64,000 nucleotides of DNA from Blastococcus saxobsidens (GTDB lineage Bacteria > Actinomycetota > Actinomycetes > Mycobacteriales > Geodermatophilaceae): assembly GCF_002938435.1 (NCBI RefSeq), contig NZ_POQT01000004.1, positions 116,970-180,969 of the forward strand, written 5' to 3'. Shown one piece after another: positions 33,901-41,711 of the stretch; the stretch's first letter is position 1, and each line of letters begins with the position of its first letter. Under the pieces are notes generated by a model that ran no database searches, had not been told where the DNA came from, and saw only the letters and a list, made by a program, of their open reading frames with translations. The position numbers were made by a program, and so were the translations under genes.

Positions 33901-36447
33901 GATGACCGGGTCCCCGGCCCCGGCGCGGGTGCCGTCGGCCAGCTCGACCTCGGCACTTGGGGAGGAGGCGGCACCTGCCAGCCGGTCGGCCTGCGCCCGG
34001 TGGTTCAGCTGTGTGACCAGGTCCCGGGTGGCGGCCAGCAGCAGTGCGTCCATGCCGCGGCCGGAGTCGGCGGCCCAGGCGGCGTAAGCCTGCTCGGCGC
34101 AGGCGGCCAGGTCCCCGACGTGCACCCGGCCGGAGTCGAGGTAGAAGCCCAGCCCGAGGGTGTCGCCGTCCCGGACGGCGACGGTGGCCGCGGCCTCGGC
34201 CGGGTCGGTGAAGCGCACCAGCTGGGTGAGGGTGACCGCGCCGTGGGTGGCGGCGATCTCGGCCAGCACGCCGCCGGCGGCGACCGAGGTCAGCTGCTGG
34301 TGATCACCGACCAGCCGTACCGATCCGCCCCGCCCCAGGACGTACTCGACCGCACGGGCCAGCTCACGGGTGCCGGCCATGCCGGCCTCATCGACGACCA
34401 CCAGCGTGGTTGGCCCGATCCCGGCCATCCAGTCGGGTGCCTGCCCGGCGTCGAGGCACCAGATGAGCTTGGCCAGCGTGTCGCACGGACCTCTCAGAGA
34501 GTCGCGCAGCCCGGCGGTGGCCACGGCCGACGGCGCCAGGCCGAGCACCGTTCCGCCGCCGGCGGTCCAGGCGCGGGCCAGGGTCGCAAGGGCGGTCGTC
34601 TTGCCCGCTCCGGCCGGGGCGAGGGCCAGCTGCACCCGGGCGCCGCTGCCCGAGAGCTCGCGCACCAGCTGCGCCTGGCCAGGATTGAGCTCGGCGCCGT
34701 TGGCGGTGGCTTCGAGCAGCGCCAGCTCCACCGTGGCGTCATCGGCACGTCGGCCGTCGCTGCGGCCAGCGGCTCCCAGGAGCAGCGCTTCGGCGTCCAG
34801 CACCGCCTGGCTGGTGTAGAGCCGCGCACCGGCGACGGTGTAGACGCTGGCCCCATCCGAGCGGCGCAGCTCAGCCGGCTCGACCACCGGATCCGACTCA
34901 CCCAGCGGAACGGACAGGCCGGGGGAGAGCACCCCCTCGGTGACCCGGGTGACTGCGCCGTCCACGTCGTCCGGTGCCAGGGCGGCGGCTCGTACCAATC
35001 GCTCGGCCTCGGCGCGCACGTGCCAGACCTGCCAGGTGGCCCGCGCAGCGGAGACGGTGTCCAGCACCCGGACGGCGGTCGACCGGACCCAGGCCTCGGT
35101 GACCCCCGGGTGCGGGGACCCGCGAGCGCCCAGTACGCGGCCGAGCATTCGGGTGATGCGGTCGGGGCCGCCGAGGACGGCGATGGCCTCCTGCCGCCAG
35201 GTGGCCCGCTGCTTGGCGAGGGAACGCGGCTCATGCTTGGAGCCGCGCGTCTCCAACGTCGCCTGCTGCGCCAGTGCGATCGCCTCCACCGCCGTCGGCG
35301 GCCGGCCGTGGTCGCGCTGGAAGTCGCCGGCCAGCACCGCGCGGCGGGTGTCGATGTCCCGGCGCCGCGACGACCACGCCGTCAGGAGTTCTTCCTCCAT
35401 GCCGGCGATCTCCCGCACCGTCCGCCGCCCCGGGGTGGGGCCAGGACGGTCGGCGAATCGGACACCCAGGCGGGTGACGAGGTGCGCTTCCAACCGGGTG
35501 TCGTAGCGCTCGGAGGCGGCGACGGCAGCCTTGTGCAGCACCCGCCCGTCCAGTGCCCGCCAGTGCCCGTCGAGGGTCTGCACCTTGTTGCTCACCGCCA
35601 CGTGGCTGTGCAGATCGGGGTCGCCGGCGCGGGAGTCGCGGTGGGTGAACACCGCGGCGATCAACCCGGTGGTCTCCACCTGTCGCACCCCGTCGGTACC
35701 CAGCCGGGTGAAGCACGCGTTGGCTTCCAGCCAGGCCAGGGCGTCGGCGACCGCGGCGGCGTGGGCGGCCTCAACCTCCTCGGCCACCTCCCGCGGTGCC
35801 AGCGCCCACAATGCCGACACCGACTTGACCGGGGAGAAGGTGAGGTCGTAGCCGGCCACCGCCGTCGTCGCCGGCCGTGAGACCCGGGCGAGGAACCCCG
35901 ACAGCTCGCGGGCGTCGCGGGGCGCGCGGCCGTACGCCTCGGCGAACATGGTCCTGGCGAGGTTGCTGCGAATCCGTGCCCGGTCGCCGTCCGGGACCGG
36001 GGCTGTGGCCGATTGTCCGCGGGCAGTGTTGAAGGCGGCGAATTCATCCGCGCAGCGGGCTCGGAAGCCGTCGGCTTGAGGAGCGAAGACGTAGAAGGCC
36101 CGCCCCAGGGCCCCTGCCGCCCGCGCTTCCTGTGGCGTCTGTCCCCGGGCCAGGGCCTCCTGCTGCAGCCGATCGGCGTCGGGATGTCGTCCCTCCCCGA
36201 AGAGCGACTTCATCTGCTCTTCGGCGACGGGCTGACCGGCGCTCACGCCGCTGAGCCCGGCGATGCCGTTGCCGGTCCACCTCCCTGGGGACTCTCCGCG
36301 CTGGGAGTAGTAGTCGCCCAGCCCGGCGTGACCCCGCTCCGTCGTGTCGAACGCTGCCACCTGTCGCGTCAGGTACGTGTAGCCGTCCCCGGCGGTCAGC
36401 TTGTGCAGCGTCATCACGGCCGCGGACCGTAAGAAGGCGGACTCCAT
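30928..36447 (-). CDS. MobF relaxase-helicase-primase fusion
   Basis: This 1,839-residue protein starts the mobilisation of the element by nicking oriT. The TrwC relaxase domain (about 12-320) has the Tyr pair GDYYSQRG at 46-47 and the metal-binding HRDSR...DPDLHSHVAVSN near 268-286. The RecD-type helicase has LAPAGAGKTT near 612 and VVVDEAGMAG near 682. Helical repeats follow. A DnaG-like primase part begins near 1450, with TOPRIM motifs LVEGPLDAIAL (about 1614) and VATDNDSAG (about 1664). Carrying all three activities lets the recipient strand be primed. ATG 36414 (MTLHKL) is an alternative start. The gene faces the transfer operon. Confidence 0.88.
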   Translation of the reverse strand: MESAFLRSAAVMTLHKLTAGDGYTYLTRQVAAFDTTERGHAGLGDYYSQRGESPGRWTGNGIAGLSGVSAGQPVAEEQMKSLFGEGRHPDADRLQQEALARGQTPQEARAAGALGRAFYVFAPQADGFRARCADEFAAFNTARGQSATAPVPDGDRARIRSNLARTMFAEAYGRAPRDARELSGFLARVSRPATTAVAGYDLTFSPVKSVSALWALAPREVAEEVEAAHAAAVADALAWLEANACFTRLGTDGVRQVETTGLIAAVFTHRDSRAGDPDLHSHVAVSNKVQTLDGHWRALDGRVLHKAAVAASERYDTRLEAHLVTRLGVRFADRPGPTPGRRTVREIAGMEEELLTAWSSRRRDIDTRRAVLAGDFQRDHGRPPTAVEAIALAQQATLETRGSKHEPRSLAKQRATWRQEAIAVLGGPDRITRMLGRVLGARGSPHPGVTEAWVRSTAVRVLDTVSAARATWQVWHVRAEAERLVRAAALAPDDVDGAVTRVTEGVLSPGLSVPLGESDPVVEPAELRRSDGASVYTVAGARLYTSQAVLDAEALLLGAAGRSDGRRADDATVELALLEATANGAELNPGQAQLVRELSGSGARVQLALAPAGAGKTTALATLARAWTAGGGTVLGLAPSAVATAGLRDSLRGPCDTLAKLIWCLDAGQAPDWMAGIGPTTLVVVDEAGMAGTRELARAVEYVLGRGGSVRLVGDHQQLTSVAAGGVLAEIAATHGAVTLTQLVRFTDPAEAAATVAVRDGDTLGLGFYLDSGRVHVGDLAACAEQAYAAWAADSGRGMDALLLAATRDLVTQLNHRAQADRLAGAASSPSAEVELADGTRAGAGDPVITRSNNRRLPITATEWVKNGDRFTVQAVGGDGALDVVHTGTGRRLTLPAGYVAEHVQLGYATTVHGAQGVTADVCHTVLTGGESRQLLYVALSRGRAANHLYLATVGDGDPHSIVTPAAVSPPTATDLLAGMLARDGAQTSAAGARRALADPAEQLHAAATRYADALRVAADHRLDAATAEELENAAERLHPGLTSAPAWPALRGHLTLLALTGADPVAVLRTTAGARELETANDPAAVLDHRLPEFGPGGPLPWLPGIPAALADDPRWGPYLTARADHVTTCAARVTSTATEMTAATAPTWAQRLLGPDHEALRADLAVWRAALAVPDSDRRPTGPPRLPAAERRSQTQLDEAVTAAGPVRDSSVWAALADGIDPHIRRDEHWPVLADRLAAADRAGLDAAGMLAAVAAERPLPDDLPAAALWWRLSPHVAPATVPGAGSAGPRPDWCATLLGRLPDEQAARVLANPAWPALVAAVTNGIRTGWSPADLLTAAFAGLPPAVTGDVTGLAEALVFRVAALTDPTPAQHPEPLPHDLQPPDDAHLLPPVPAPATATADVPPDDEDAPFDPDYDTPPPASPPRYLTPDPFTLSSAVEASDDADYLLEQHFWATALVARDRLIELNTQTAAFLTDQYPDSWAPSYLRDRLGTDLTANPRFTLGYAPGCWTALVDHLRSLGATDQELLAAGLGQRARTGALIDRFRDRLTFAIHDVDGAIVGFIARRNPTAADDGRAGPKYLNTPGTDLYCKGEHLFGLHEARAALAAGATPALVEGPLDAIALTLAGGEQTVGVATLGTTVTDQQADLLDRYIRTDGPGILVATDNDSAGQQAAERIFWQLTSRGDAPRRLNLPEGLDPADLVHRDGANGLRTAIDSSRSLADILLDARVTLDLRERSDSDIHAALREAGAIIVALPPSRWLAHIDRVTEALGVAPGTVHRAVLDANSNSSAPRRSTAGPKRASRSRHPSEDLHRTAHTGQGARGNPPHLHPSR

Positions 36448-37031
36448 TAGGGCTGCCGCACTTCTCCAGTAGTTCGATGGCGGGAGGGAGTCGGCCAGGG
36501 GCCCGCGACGATCGCGTAGACGGGGACATGACGCAGATCCCCGCGCGCGACGACCAAGGCTTCGCTCGCGAACCTTCAGGCCCCACCTGGGCGTGGACGC
36601 CCGTCACCTGCCAGCAGACCGCCACGGACGGGCTGCCCGAAATGCAAGACGTGTGTGCCTCTCGATCTTGATCATCCTTCAGTGGGCTTGGTGCTACAAA
36701 GCACGATGTTGGGCCGCCTGGAGGACTCCTCGCGTCCCTTCACGTGGAAGTCAGGTCAGGGTTCCGCTTGCTCGCCGTAGTGGTTGACAGGCGACCTGGG
36801 GCGGACAGCAACCCCAGACCGATCACCACAATGTGCCTGGGGTCCTAACGAGGCGCTGTATCCGTGGTGCGAAGCCGGTGGCTCACCTAGCGTCGGAGGA
36901 CCCGGCTGTGCTCGAGCGCGCCGCCGTGGTGAGCGACGTGCTCGGTGGCTCAGGAGCCGGGGCTGGGGAGCCGAATCGCGGCGGAGTGAGCGGTCGACCA
37001 GTCGGCGTGAGCTTCCCGAGGCGGACCGCGG
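36448..37031. other. 584-bp intergenic region, candidate oriT
   Basis: No gene is supported here. The region lies upstream of the relaxase gene, where MobF elements often keep oriT. A lower-GC part (about 36640-36720) holds GTGCT-ACAA-AGCAC (36691-36704). TGGGG/CCCCA pairs at about 36795-36815. No known nick sequence is recognised, so the oriT call rests on position and hairpins. Confidence 0.35.
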
Positions 37032-38660
37032 CTAGTGCCGCTGGCACTTCGCGATCCAGGAGCTGTCGACGCCCAGCGCCTTGTACATCTCCTTCCGGTC
37101 GCCCTCGAAGTCCGGCCCGTACACCAGCCGGTCGTACTTGCAGCTCAGCTTGGCCGCCATCGTCTCGACAGACTCTGCGTCGCCGATCGCGGTGGTCAGG
37201 AAGTCGCGCAGGGCGACGACGTCCTCGACTTCGTAGCTGCAGACGAGTCCGAAGTCGAGGGCGACCATGCGGTCCTCGGCGAGCAGTTCGCGGAACGTCT
37301 GCGCGCGACGCTCGGCCAGGCCCAGCATCCGGTAGGGGCGGAGCTTGGTGGTGCCGCTGATGAGGGCGCGGGCGTTGGCCGGCAACCCCTCGGTGTCGGT
37401 GACGTTGTTGTCGGTGCCGATCCGACCGGTCGCAAGCAGCGGGTAGTAGATCGGGACGAACTTCGCCGAGCGGAACAGCCGGGGCAGGAGGTCGTGGAGA
37501 AGGCGGTTGGGGTTGTGGTCCTTCGCTCCCGCCAGCATGTCCCGGCAGAGGTCGGCCCGAGTGAACGCTCGGTACCCGCGCTCGCCGAGGCGTTCCAGTG
37601 TGCCGATCCCGACGACGACCTCGATCTCGTCGGGGTTCGCGTCGTCGTCCATGGGCAGCACGTGGACGCGCCCGGACGGCTCGGCGGAGAAGGTCAGCTC
37701 ATAGACGCTCTCGCGGAGCTGACGCAGGAGCTTGACCGGGAACTGCTGCGGCAGCTCGCCGAGCGTCCCGTAGAGGGCCTGGTAGTCGGTGCAGACGAAC
37801 TCTCGGATGCTCAGCGTGTGCTGCCCGACGGTCATCGAGCTGCGTGCCAGGGCGCCGGTCTCACCGTGCTCCGGGCGGCGCACGAATATCAGCCGGTCGT
37901 TGAGGACGTCGATCTGCTCCGGGGTGAGGCAGGCGATCAGGTTACTGAGCATCCTGTTGATGTGGGCGTCACCGAGGCTGTAGCCCAGAAACATCACCGG
38001 GTGCTCGACGAGCATGGTCAGCAGCTTCGCGATGAGGTACGGGTTGCGCTCCCAATACTCCGCGTAGTCCTCGCTGGTGAGCACCATCGACTTGGGGTCG
38101 GTGACTGATCCGTGGATCTTGTAGATCTCACCGATCGTCTGGGTGGTGGCGAAGAGGACGTCCTGCTGGCCGACGAAAACCTCCAGGTCCGGGAAGTTGT
38201 CGTCGAAGACGGTGTCGTAGTTAGTGGTGACGATCGCGTGGGCCCGCACTCGGGACAGCGCTTCGAGTTCCCTCTTGACCTCGGGGTCGTCGATGTACGG
38301 CAGCCCGGAGATCGACTTGGCGATCTCGAACTTCAGGGGGTCGGCCTCCTTCTCGACCTCAGCCTCGTAGGACTCCCTGGACTCCGCGTACTCATCGGAG
38401 TTGAACCAGATGTCGTAAAACTTCTCGGCGATGAGGCTGGCGATCTTTGGCCGGTCACCGTCGGCGCGACCGCGGTAGAAGGAGATGGCGCGGTTGGTCA
38501 GGCTGGCGAACTGCTCCAGCAGGCCGTCCCAGTCGGGTGACCCGATGTAGCGCCGGGACATGCCGGACCCAACGAAGAGGACCGGCAGCGCGTTGGCCGC
38601 CACGATGACCTCGCGCAGGGCTGCCAGCTCGGGCGACGTCGACTGCTCCTTCTTGACCAC
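37032..38660 (-). CDS. SIR2-domain defence-like protein
   Basis: This 542-residue protein has a SIR2-like NADase fold in its first 270 residues: VGSGMSRRYIG (GSG 31-33), TTNYDTVFDD (145-154), KIHGSV with His183, and FLGYSLGD. The remaining 270 residues are unrecognised and may sense infection. SIR2 domains in phage-defence proteins degrade NAD+ when triggered. It is the last gene of a minus-strand run of four closely spaced genes, 37 bases after the broken zinc-binding gene. It starts with GTG (38658-38660); no strong ribosome site is seen. Confidence 0.85.
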   Translation of the reverse strand: MVKKEQSTSPELAALREVIVAANALPVLFVGSGMSRRYIGSPDWDGLLEQFASLTNRAISFYRGRADGDRPKIASLIAEKFYDIWFNSDEYAESRESYEAEVEKEADPLKFEIAKSISGLPYIDDPEVKRELEALSRVRAHAIVTTNYDTVFDDNFPDLEVFVGQQDVLFATTQTIGEIYKIHGSVTDPKSMVLTSEDYAEYWERNPYLIAKLLTMLVEHPVMFLGYSLGDAHINRMLSNLIACLTPEQIDVLNDRLIFVRRPEHGETGALARSSMTVGQHTLSIREFVCTDYQALYGTLGELPQQFPVKLLRQLRESVYELTFSAEPSGRVHVLPMDDDANPDEIEVVVGIGTLERLGERGYRAFTRADLCRDMLAGAKDHNPNRLLHDLLPRLFRSAKFVPIYYPLLATGRIGTDNNVTDTEGLPANARALISGTTKLRPYRMLGLAERRAQTFRELLAEDRMVALDFGLVCSYEVEDVVALRDFLTTAIGDAESVETMAAKLSCKYDRLVYGPDFEGDRKEMYKALGVDSSWIAKCQRH

Positions 38661-38697
38661 GGGGTCACCGTAGGAGACGGGTACGACAGCACGGGCG

Positions 38698-39105
38698 TCA
38701 CACCAGCCGGTAGACGTCCTCGGGCCGGACGTCGTCGGTCGCCAGAGTCGGCCAGGTCATCTGCACCGGCAGGCCGACCAGTCGATCGTGACGCGGACAC
38801 AGGTACGCGACCGGCAGGACGCCGAGGACCCCACAGTAGGTCCAGAAGGCCTTTCGTGTCGGTGGTCGTCGTAGAAGGGCAGCTGACGGTGCAACTGCAC
38901 CTCGGCGGTGACCCCGGCGAACTCAAGCCCCGCCCGGCACCGAGCAGACGAAGCAGGTGCTCCCGAACAGCTCATCGTCGCGGTGGTCCGCTTGGCGATG
39001 GCCAGAGACGCACTCGGGGTTGTTGCACAGCAGCCGCTCCGGGTGGAACGGGCACAACAGCGGCCGGCGACCCGGCTCAGCGTCCTCGACGCTGTCCATG
39101 GGCAT
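38698..39105 (-). pseudogene. Cys-rich zinc-binding-like gene with two compensating frameshifts
   Basis: The first frame gives CPFHPERLLCNNPECVSGHR and ELFGSTCFVCSVPGGA, then stops (TGA at 38923-38925). The sense continues one frame away (AEVQLHRQLPFYDDHRHERP) and returns near 38850 to the first frame as WTYCGVLGVLPVAYLCPRHD and RPEDVYRLV, ending at 38698. Several Cys/His pairs suggest zinc binding. The product, if intact, would be about 135 residues. The two shifts cancel, so this may be a decayed gene, programmed shifting, or assembly error. An ATG at 39131 in the middle frame is an alternative start. Confidence 0.55.
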
Positions 39106-39167
39106 GAATTTGCACGGTTTGTCTCGTCCATGATGTGCGAGCGCGGCGGGGCCTGGTCGCGGAGCGC

Positions 39168-39413
39168 TTAGGCGATGTCCTGGGGAGGGTCTGTGCTCAA
39201 GCTCAGTACGTCGATGCTCCCGTCGTCCCGAGGCTTGGTGTCGAGGTAGTCGGAGGCCAAGAACATGAGGCGGTCTCGGACGAGGCCAATGTCGTACCCG
39301 GTCGCCTCGGCGATCTCCTCGTCGGAGCAGGATGCGCCGCTCGCCAGAGCCTGCCGAGCGGCTCGGTAGACCGCCTTGGTCTCCTCGCTGAGGCCGTCGT
39401 CGTAGTTGGTCAT
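39168..39413 (-). CDS. Small helix-turn-helix-like protein
   Basis: This 81-residue protein is acidic. ASCSDEEIAEATGYDIGLV looks like a helix-turn-helix (recognition of a winged-helix type), followed by RDRLMFLASDYLD. It lies 62 bases before the zinc-binding-like gene and 33 bases after the 320-residue gene, in the same operon. It could be the regulator of the cluster or an adaptor. Confidence 0.6.
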   Translation of the reverse strand: MTNYDDGLSEETKAVYRAARQALASGASCSDEEIAEATGYDIGLVRDRLMFLASDYLDTKPRDDGSIDVLSLSTDPPQDIA

Positions 39414-39446
39414 GTCCTCATCCTGCTCAGGCGCAGGTCAGAGGGC

Positions 39447-40409
39447 CTACCCGAGGCCCAAGGCCGCGATGACCTTGTCGACAGCCGCAACGAGGGTCTG
39501 GCCGATAGCCGTCCCGGTCCCCGTGAGCGCCACCTCCTTGACCTTGTCGAGGAGGGTCCGGACATCGCCACCGAAGGCCTCATCCTGCCCGGCCGTCTCG
39601 CGGAGACTCTCGACCACGAGAGCCGCCTCGCGGGCCTGGTCCTCGTTGAGGCCGAGGAGCCCGGCGTTGGTGAGTTGTGCGAGTGATTCCGCGAGCCCTA
39701 GGAGCTGCCGGGAGTTGTCCTCCGTCATCTGAACGGTTGTCGTCTGGGAGACGTTGGAGGCGTTGGCGGCCACGTTGTTGCCGGAGCCCGTCACGTTCAC
39801 GGTGGTCACGGAGTATGGGGCTGGCTGCTGGGCATCGGCGTTGACGGATCGCTCGGACTCCACGGCCTTCTGTCCCTTCGTGGTGATCATCGGGTTGTAG
39901 ACCTCGCCGCTGGCGATCGTCACGCCCTGGAGGTAGCCCTCGTCCCGGAGCCACTGGCTGGCGCTGCTGATCTCCTGCTCGGTGAAGGGCTCGCCGTAGT
40001 AGGTGTTGTGCGCGCTGGATGAGAAGTCGTCGATGTCGGGGTACTCGTCTCCATCGAGCGTGCGGTCGTACAACCAGCGGAGGAAGGCGTCTCGGGATAT
40101 CTGACGGCGGCGGAGACGGTTACCACGCCGGGCCGCCACGTCCTCGATGAGGTCCAGGCCGGGCGGCAGTACGTCGGCTGACCAGCCCGCCCAGCCAAGG
40201 GTCTTCTGGACTCGAAGCAGGCCGTCGGCCTCCAGGGCCTCAAGGTTCCCTGCGACGGCTTGGGCGCCCTCCTGGTCGTGACCTTCGAAGAGGGGCGCGA
40301 GGTCCACGATGGCGCCCGGCGACTTCCCGCCGTTGTCGGCGATCCAGTCGAGGAGCCGGAGTCGTGCCTGGACAGCCGGAGGGAGGTTGCTGCCCCGTGA
40401 GAGATCCAT
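39447..40409 (-). CDS. Unknown 320-residue protein heading the SIR2 operon
   Basis: The N-terminus (about 1-90) resembles a winged helix that ends in GLDLIEDVAARRG. The middle domain has helices plus YLQGVTIASGEVYNPMITTKG, another winged-helix-like end. Then comes an Asn-rich turn region (VNVTGSGNNVAANASNVS), common in bacterial defence and surface proteins as a linker. A C-terminal helical hairpin ends in a hydrophobic helix. No family is recognised. It is divergent from the restriction gene, with a 114-bp gap at 40410-40523 that must hold both promoters. Confidence 0.6.
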   Translation of the reverse strand: MDLSRGSNLPPAVQARLRLLDWIADNGGKSPGAIVDLAPLFEGHDQEGAQAVAGNLEALEADGLLRVQKTLGWAGWSADVLPPGLDLIEDVAARRGNRLRRRQISRDAFLRWLYDRTLDGDEYPDIDDFSSSAHNTYYGEPFTEQEISSASQWLRDEGYLQGVTIASGEVYNPMITTKGQKAVESERSVNADAQQPAPYSVTTVNVTGSGNNVAANASNVSQTTTVQMTEDNSRQLLGLAESLAQLTNAGLLGLNEDQAREAALVVESLRETAGQDEAFGGDVRTLLDKVKEVALTGTGTAIGQTLVAAVDKVIAALGLG

Positions 40410-40523
40410 GGCGTGACGCTAACCACTGGGGGTGACACTTCGTGGCCGCATGGCGACACCTGCAACACGATCCGTCCCGAGCCTGGAAGGCTCAAGCCGA
40501 GGCGAGTGCCGCCCTGGGAGGAG

Positions 40524-41711
40524 ATGAGCGTGGAGGATCTTGCTGGGCGCTCCTACGTTGCCCGCATCTACCGGGTCTCCGACCGGCAGGACATCCACGA
40601 TTTCCTCGTCGGGGCGGTCGAGCGGTCCGGCGGTCAAGTCCTGTTCTCTAGTCCGGCTAACCGGGCACCGCTCTACCTGGGTGTCCAGACGGCGGCGGGG
40701 GACCGGCTCGGCCTGCTGATCTACCACTTCCGCATGACGCACAACACGATCAACAACCGGCCGGCGGACGAGGTGCGAGGCCAGATGCGCTACGGCGGCG
40801 AGGCGACGTGGCACGCGGCGGAGCACTTCGTTGGGCAGGACGTCGCCGGAGTCGACATCACGCTCATGCTCGGCGTTCACGTTGAGGGCGATGTCTTGGT
40901 CGGTCTTCAGCCTGCGATCTACAACCCCATGCCGTTGGGGATCAGCTTTTACGCCAAGGCGAAGAGCCTGGATGTCGCCCGCGAACAGTCGTGGGCAGTG
41001 TGGGAGCACGAGACCAAGCCGGGGAAGCGGCGGACGGAGGCTCGCTCGTCCGGCCTGGAGACCATGGTGGCCTTCACTCCGGAGCGGCTTCTGGACTATG
41101 CCCTCTTCGAGCGCCGAGCCACCGACCTCGCGTTGGACCAGCCGCTCCGGTTCAGCACGGCCCAGGACGTAGCGAGCCAACGGCTGGCGAACCAGGGGGC
41201 GGCGGCGGGCCTTCACGAGCTGGAGCAGGAGTTCAGCCTCTCCAGCCGCGAGATCATCGACATCATCGCCGGGCGAGGTCGTCTGAAGGTCGCCGTCCGT
41301 GGCGGCGTGGCGGAGCACCACTTGGAGCGCACGCTCCGGGCAGACCCGGCCGTCGGCAAGGTCGAGCGGCTCGACTTGGACGCCCTCCACGACTTCGACG
41401 TGACGTTGAAGGACGGCCGGGAGCTGCGGGTTGAGTGCAAGAACGCCAGCCCTGAGCGGTACGCCAACGGTGACTACAAGGTCGAGGTCCAGAAGACGCG
41501 GGCCTCGAAGGGCGACCCGGCCAGCCGCTTCTACCGCGTCGACCAGTTCGACGTGATCGCGGCGTGTCTCTACTCGCCTACCCGCGAGTGGGCCTTCCGG
41601 TACCAGCTCACCGAGCGTCTGACCCGTCATTCAGCCTTCGGCGATCGGCTTGCGCCTATGCAGCCGGTGACGGGCACGTGGTCGCGGACGCTGGCCGCTG
41701 CCGGATCGTGA
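40524..41711 (+). CDS. Type II-like restriction endonuclease
   Basis: The ATG at 40524 is chosen because GGGAGG lies just upstream; the frame is open further left from 40413. The 395-residue protein has a nuclease core with D292 (HDFDVTLKDG) and E304-x-K306 (LRVECKN), a D-x11-ExK pattern. A helix with QKTRASKGDP and VDQFDVIAACLYSP follows, typical of restriction enzymes. Its stop overlaps the methyltransferase start (GTGA), so it is one half of a restriction-modification pair. The recognition site cannot be told. Confidence 0.78.
   Translation: MSVEDLAGRSYVARIYRVSDRQDIHDFLVGAVERSGGQVLFSSPANRAPLYLGVQTAAGDRLGLLIYHFRMTHNTINNRPADEVRGQMRYGGEATWHAAEHFVGQDVAGVDITLMLGVHVEGDVLVGLQPAIYNPMPLGISFYAKAKSLDVAREQSWAVWEHETKPGKRRTEARSSGLETMVAFTPERLLDYALFERRATDLALDQPLRFSTAQDVASQRLANQGAAAGLHELEQEFSLSSREIIDIIAGRGRLKVAVRGGVAEHHLERTLRADPAVGKVERLDLDALHDFDVTLKDGRELRVECKNASPERYANGDYKVEVQKTRASKGDPASRFYRVDQFDVIAACLYSPTREWAFRYQLTERLTRHSAFGDRLAPMQPVTGTWSRTLAAAGS

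Noticed and set aside
33568..35880. A 770-codon open frame on the plus strand
   Set aside because: It is antisense to the helicase and relaxase domains, whose motifs are clearly intact on the other strand.
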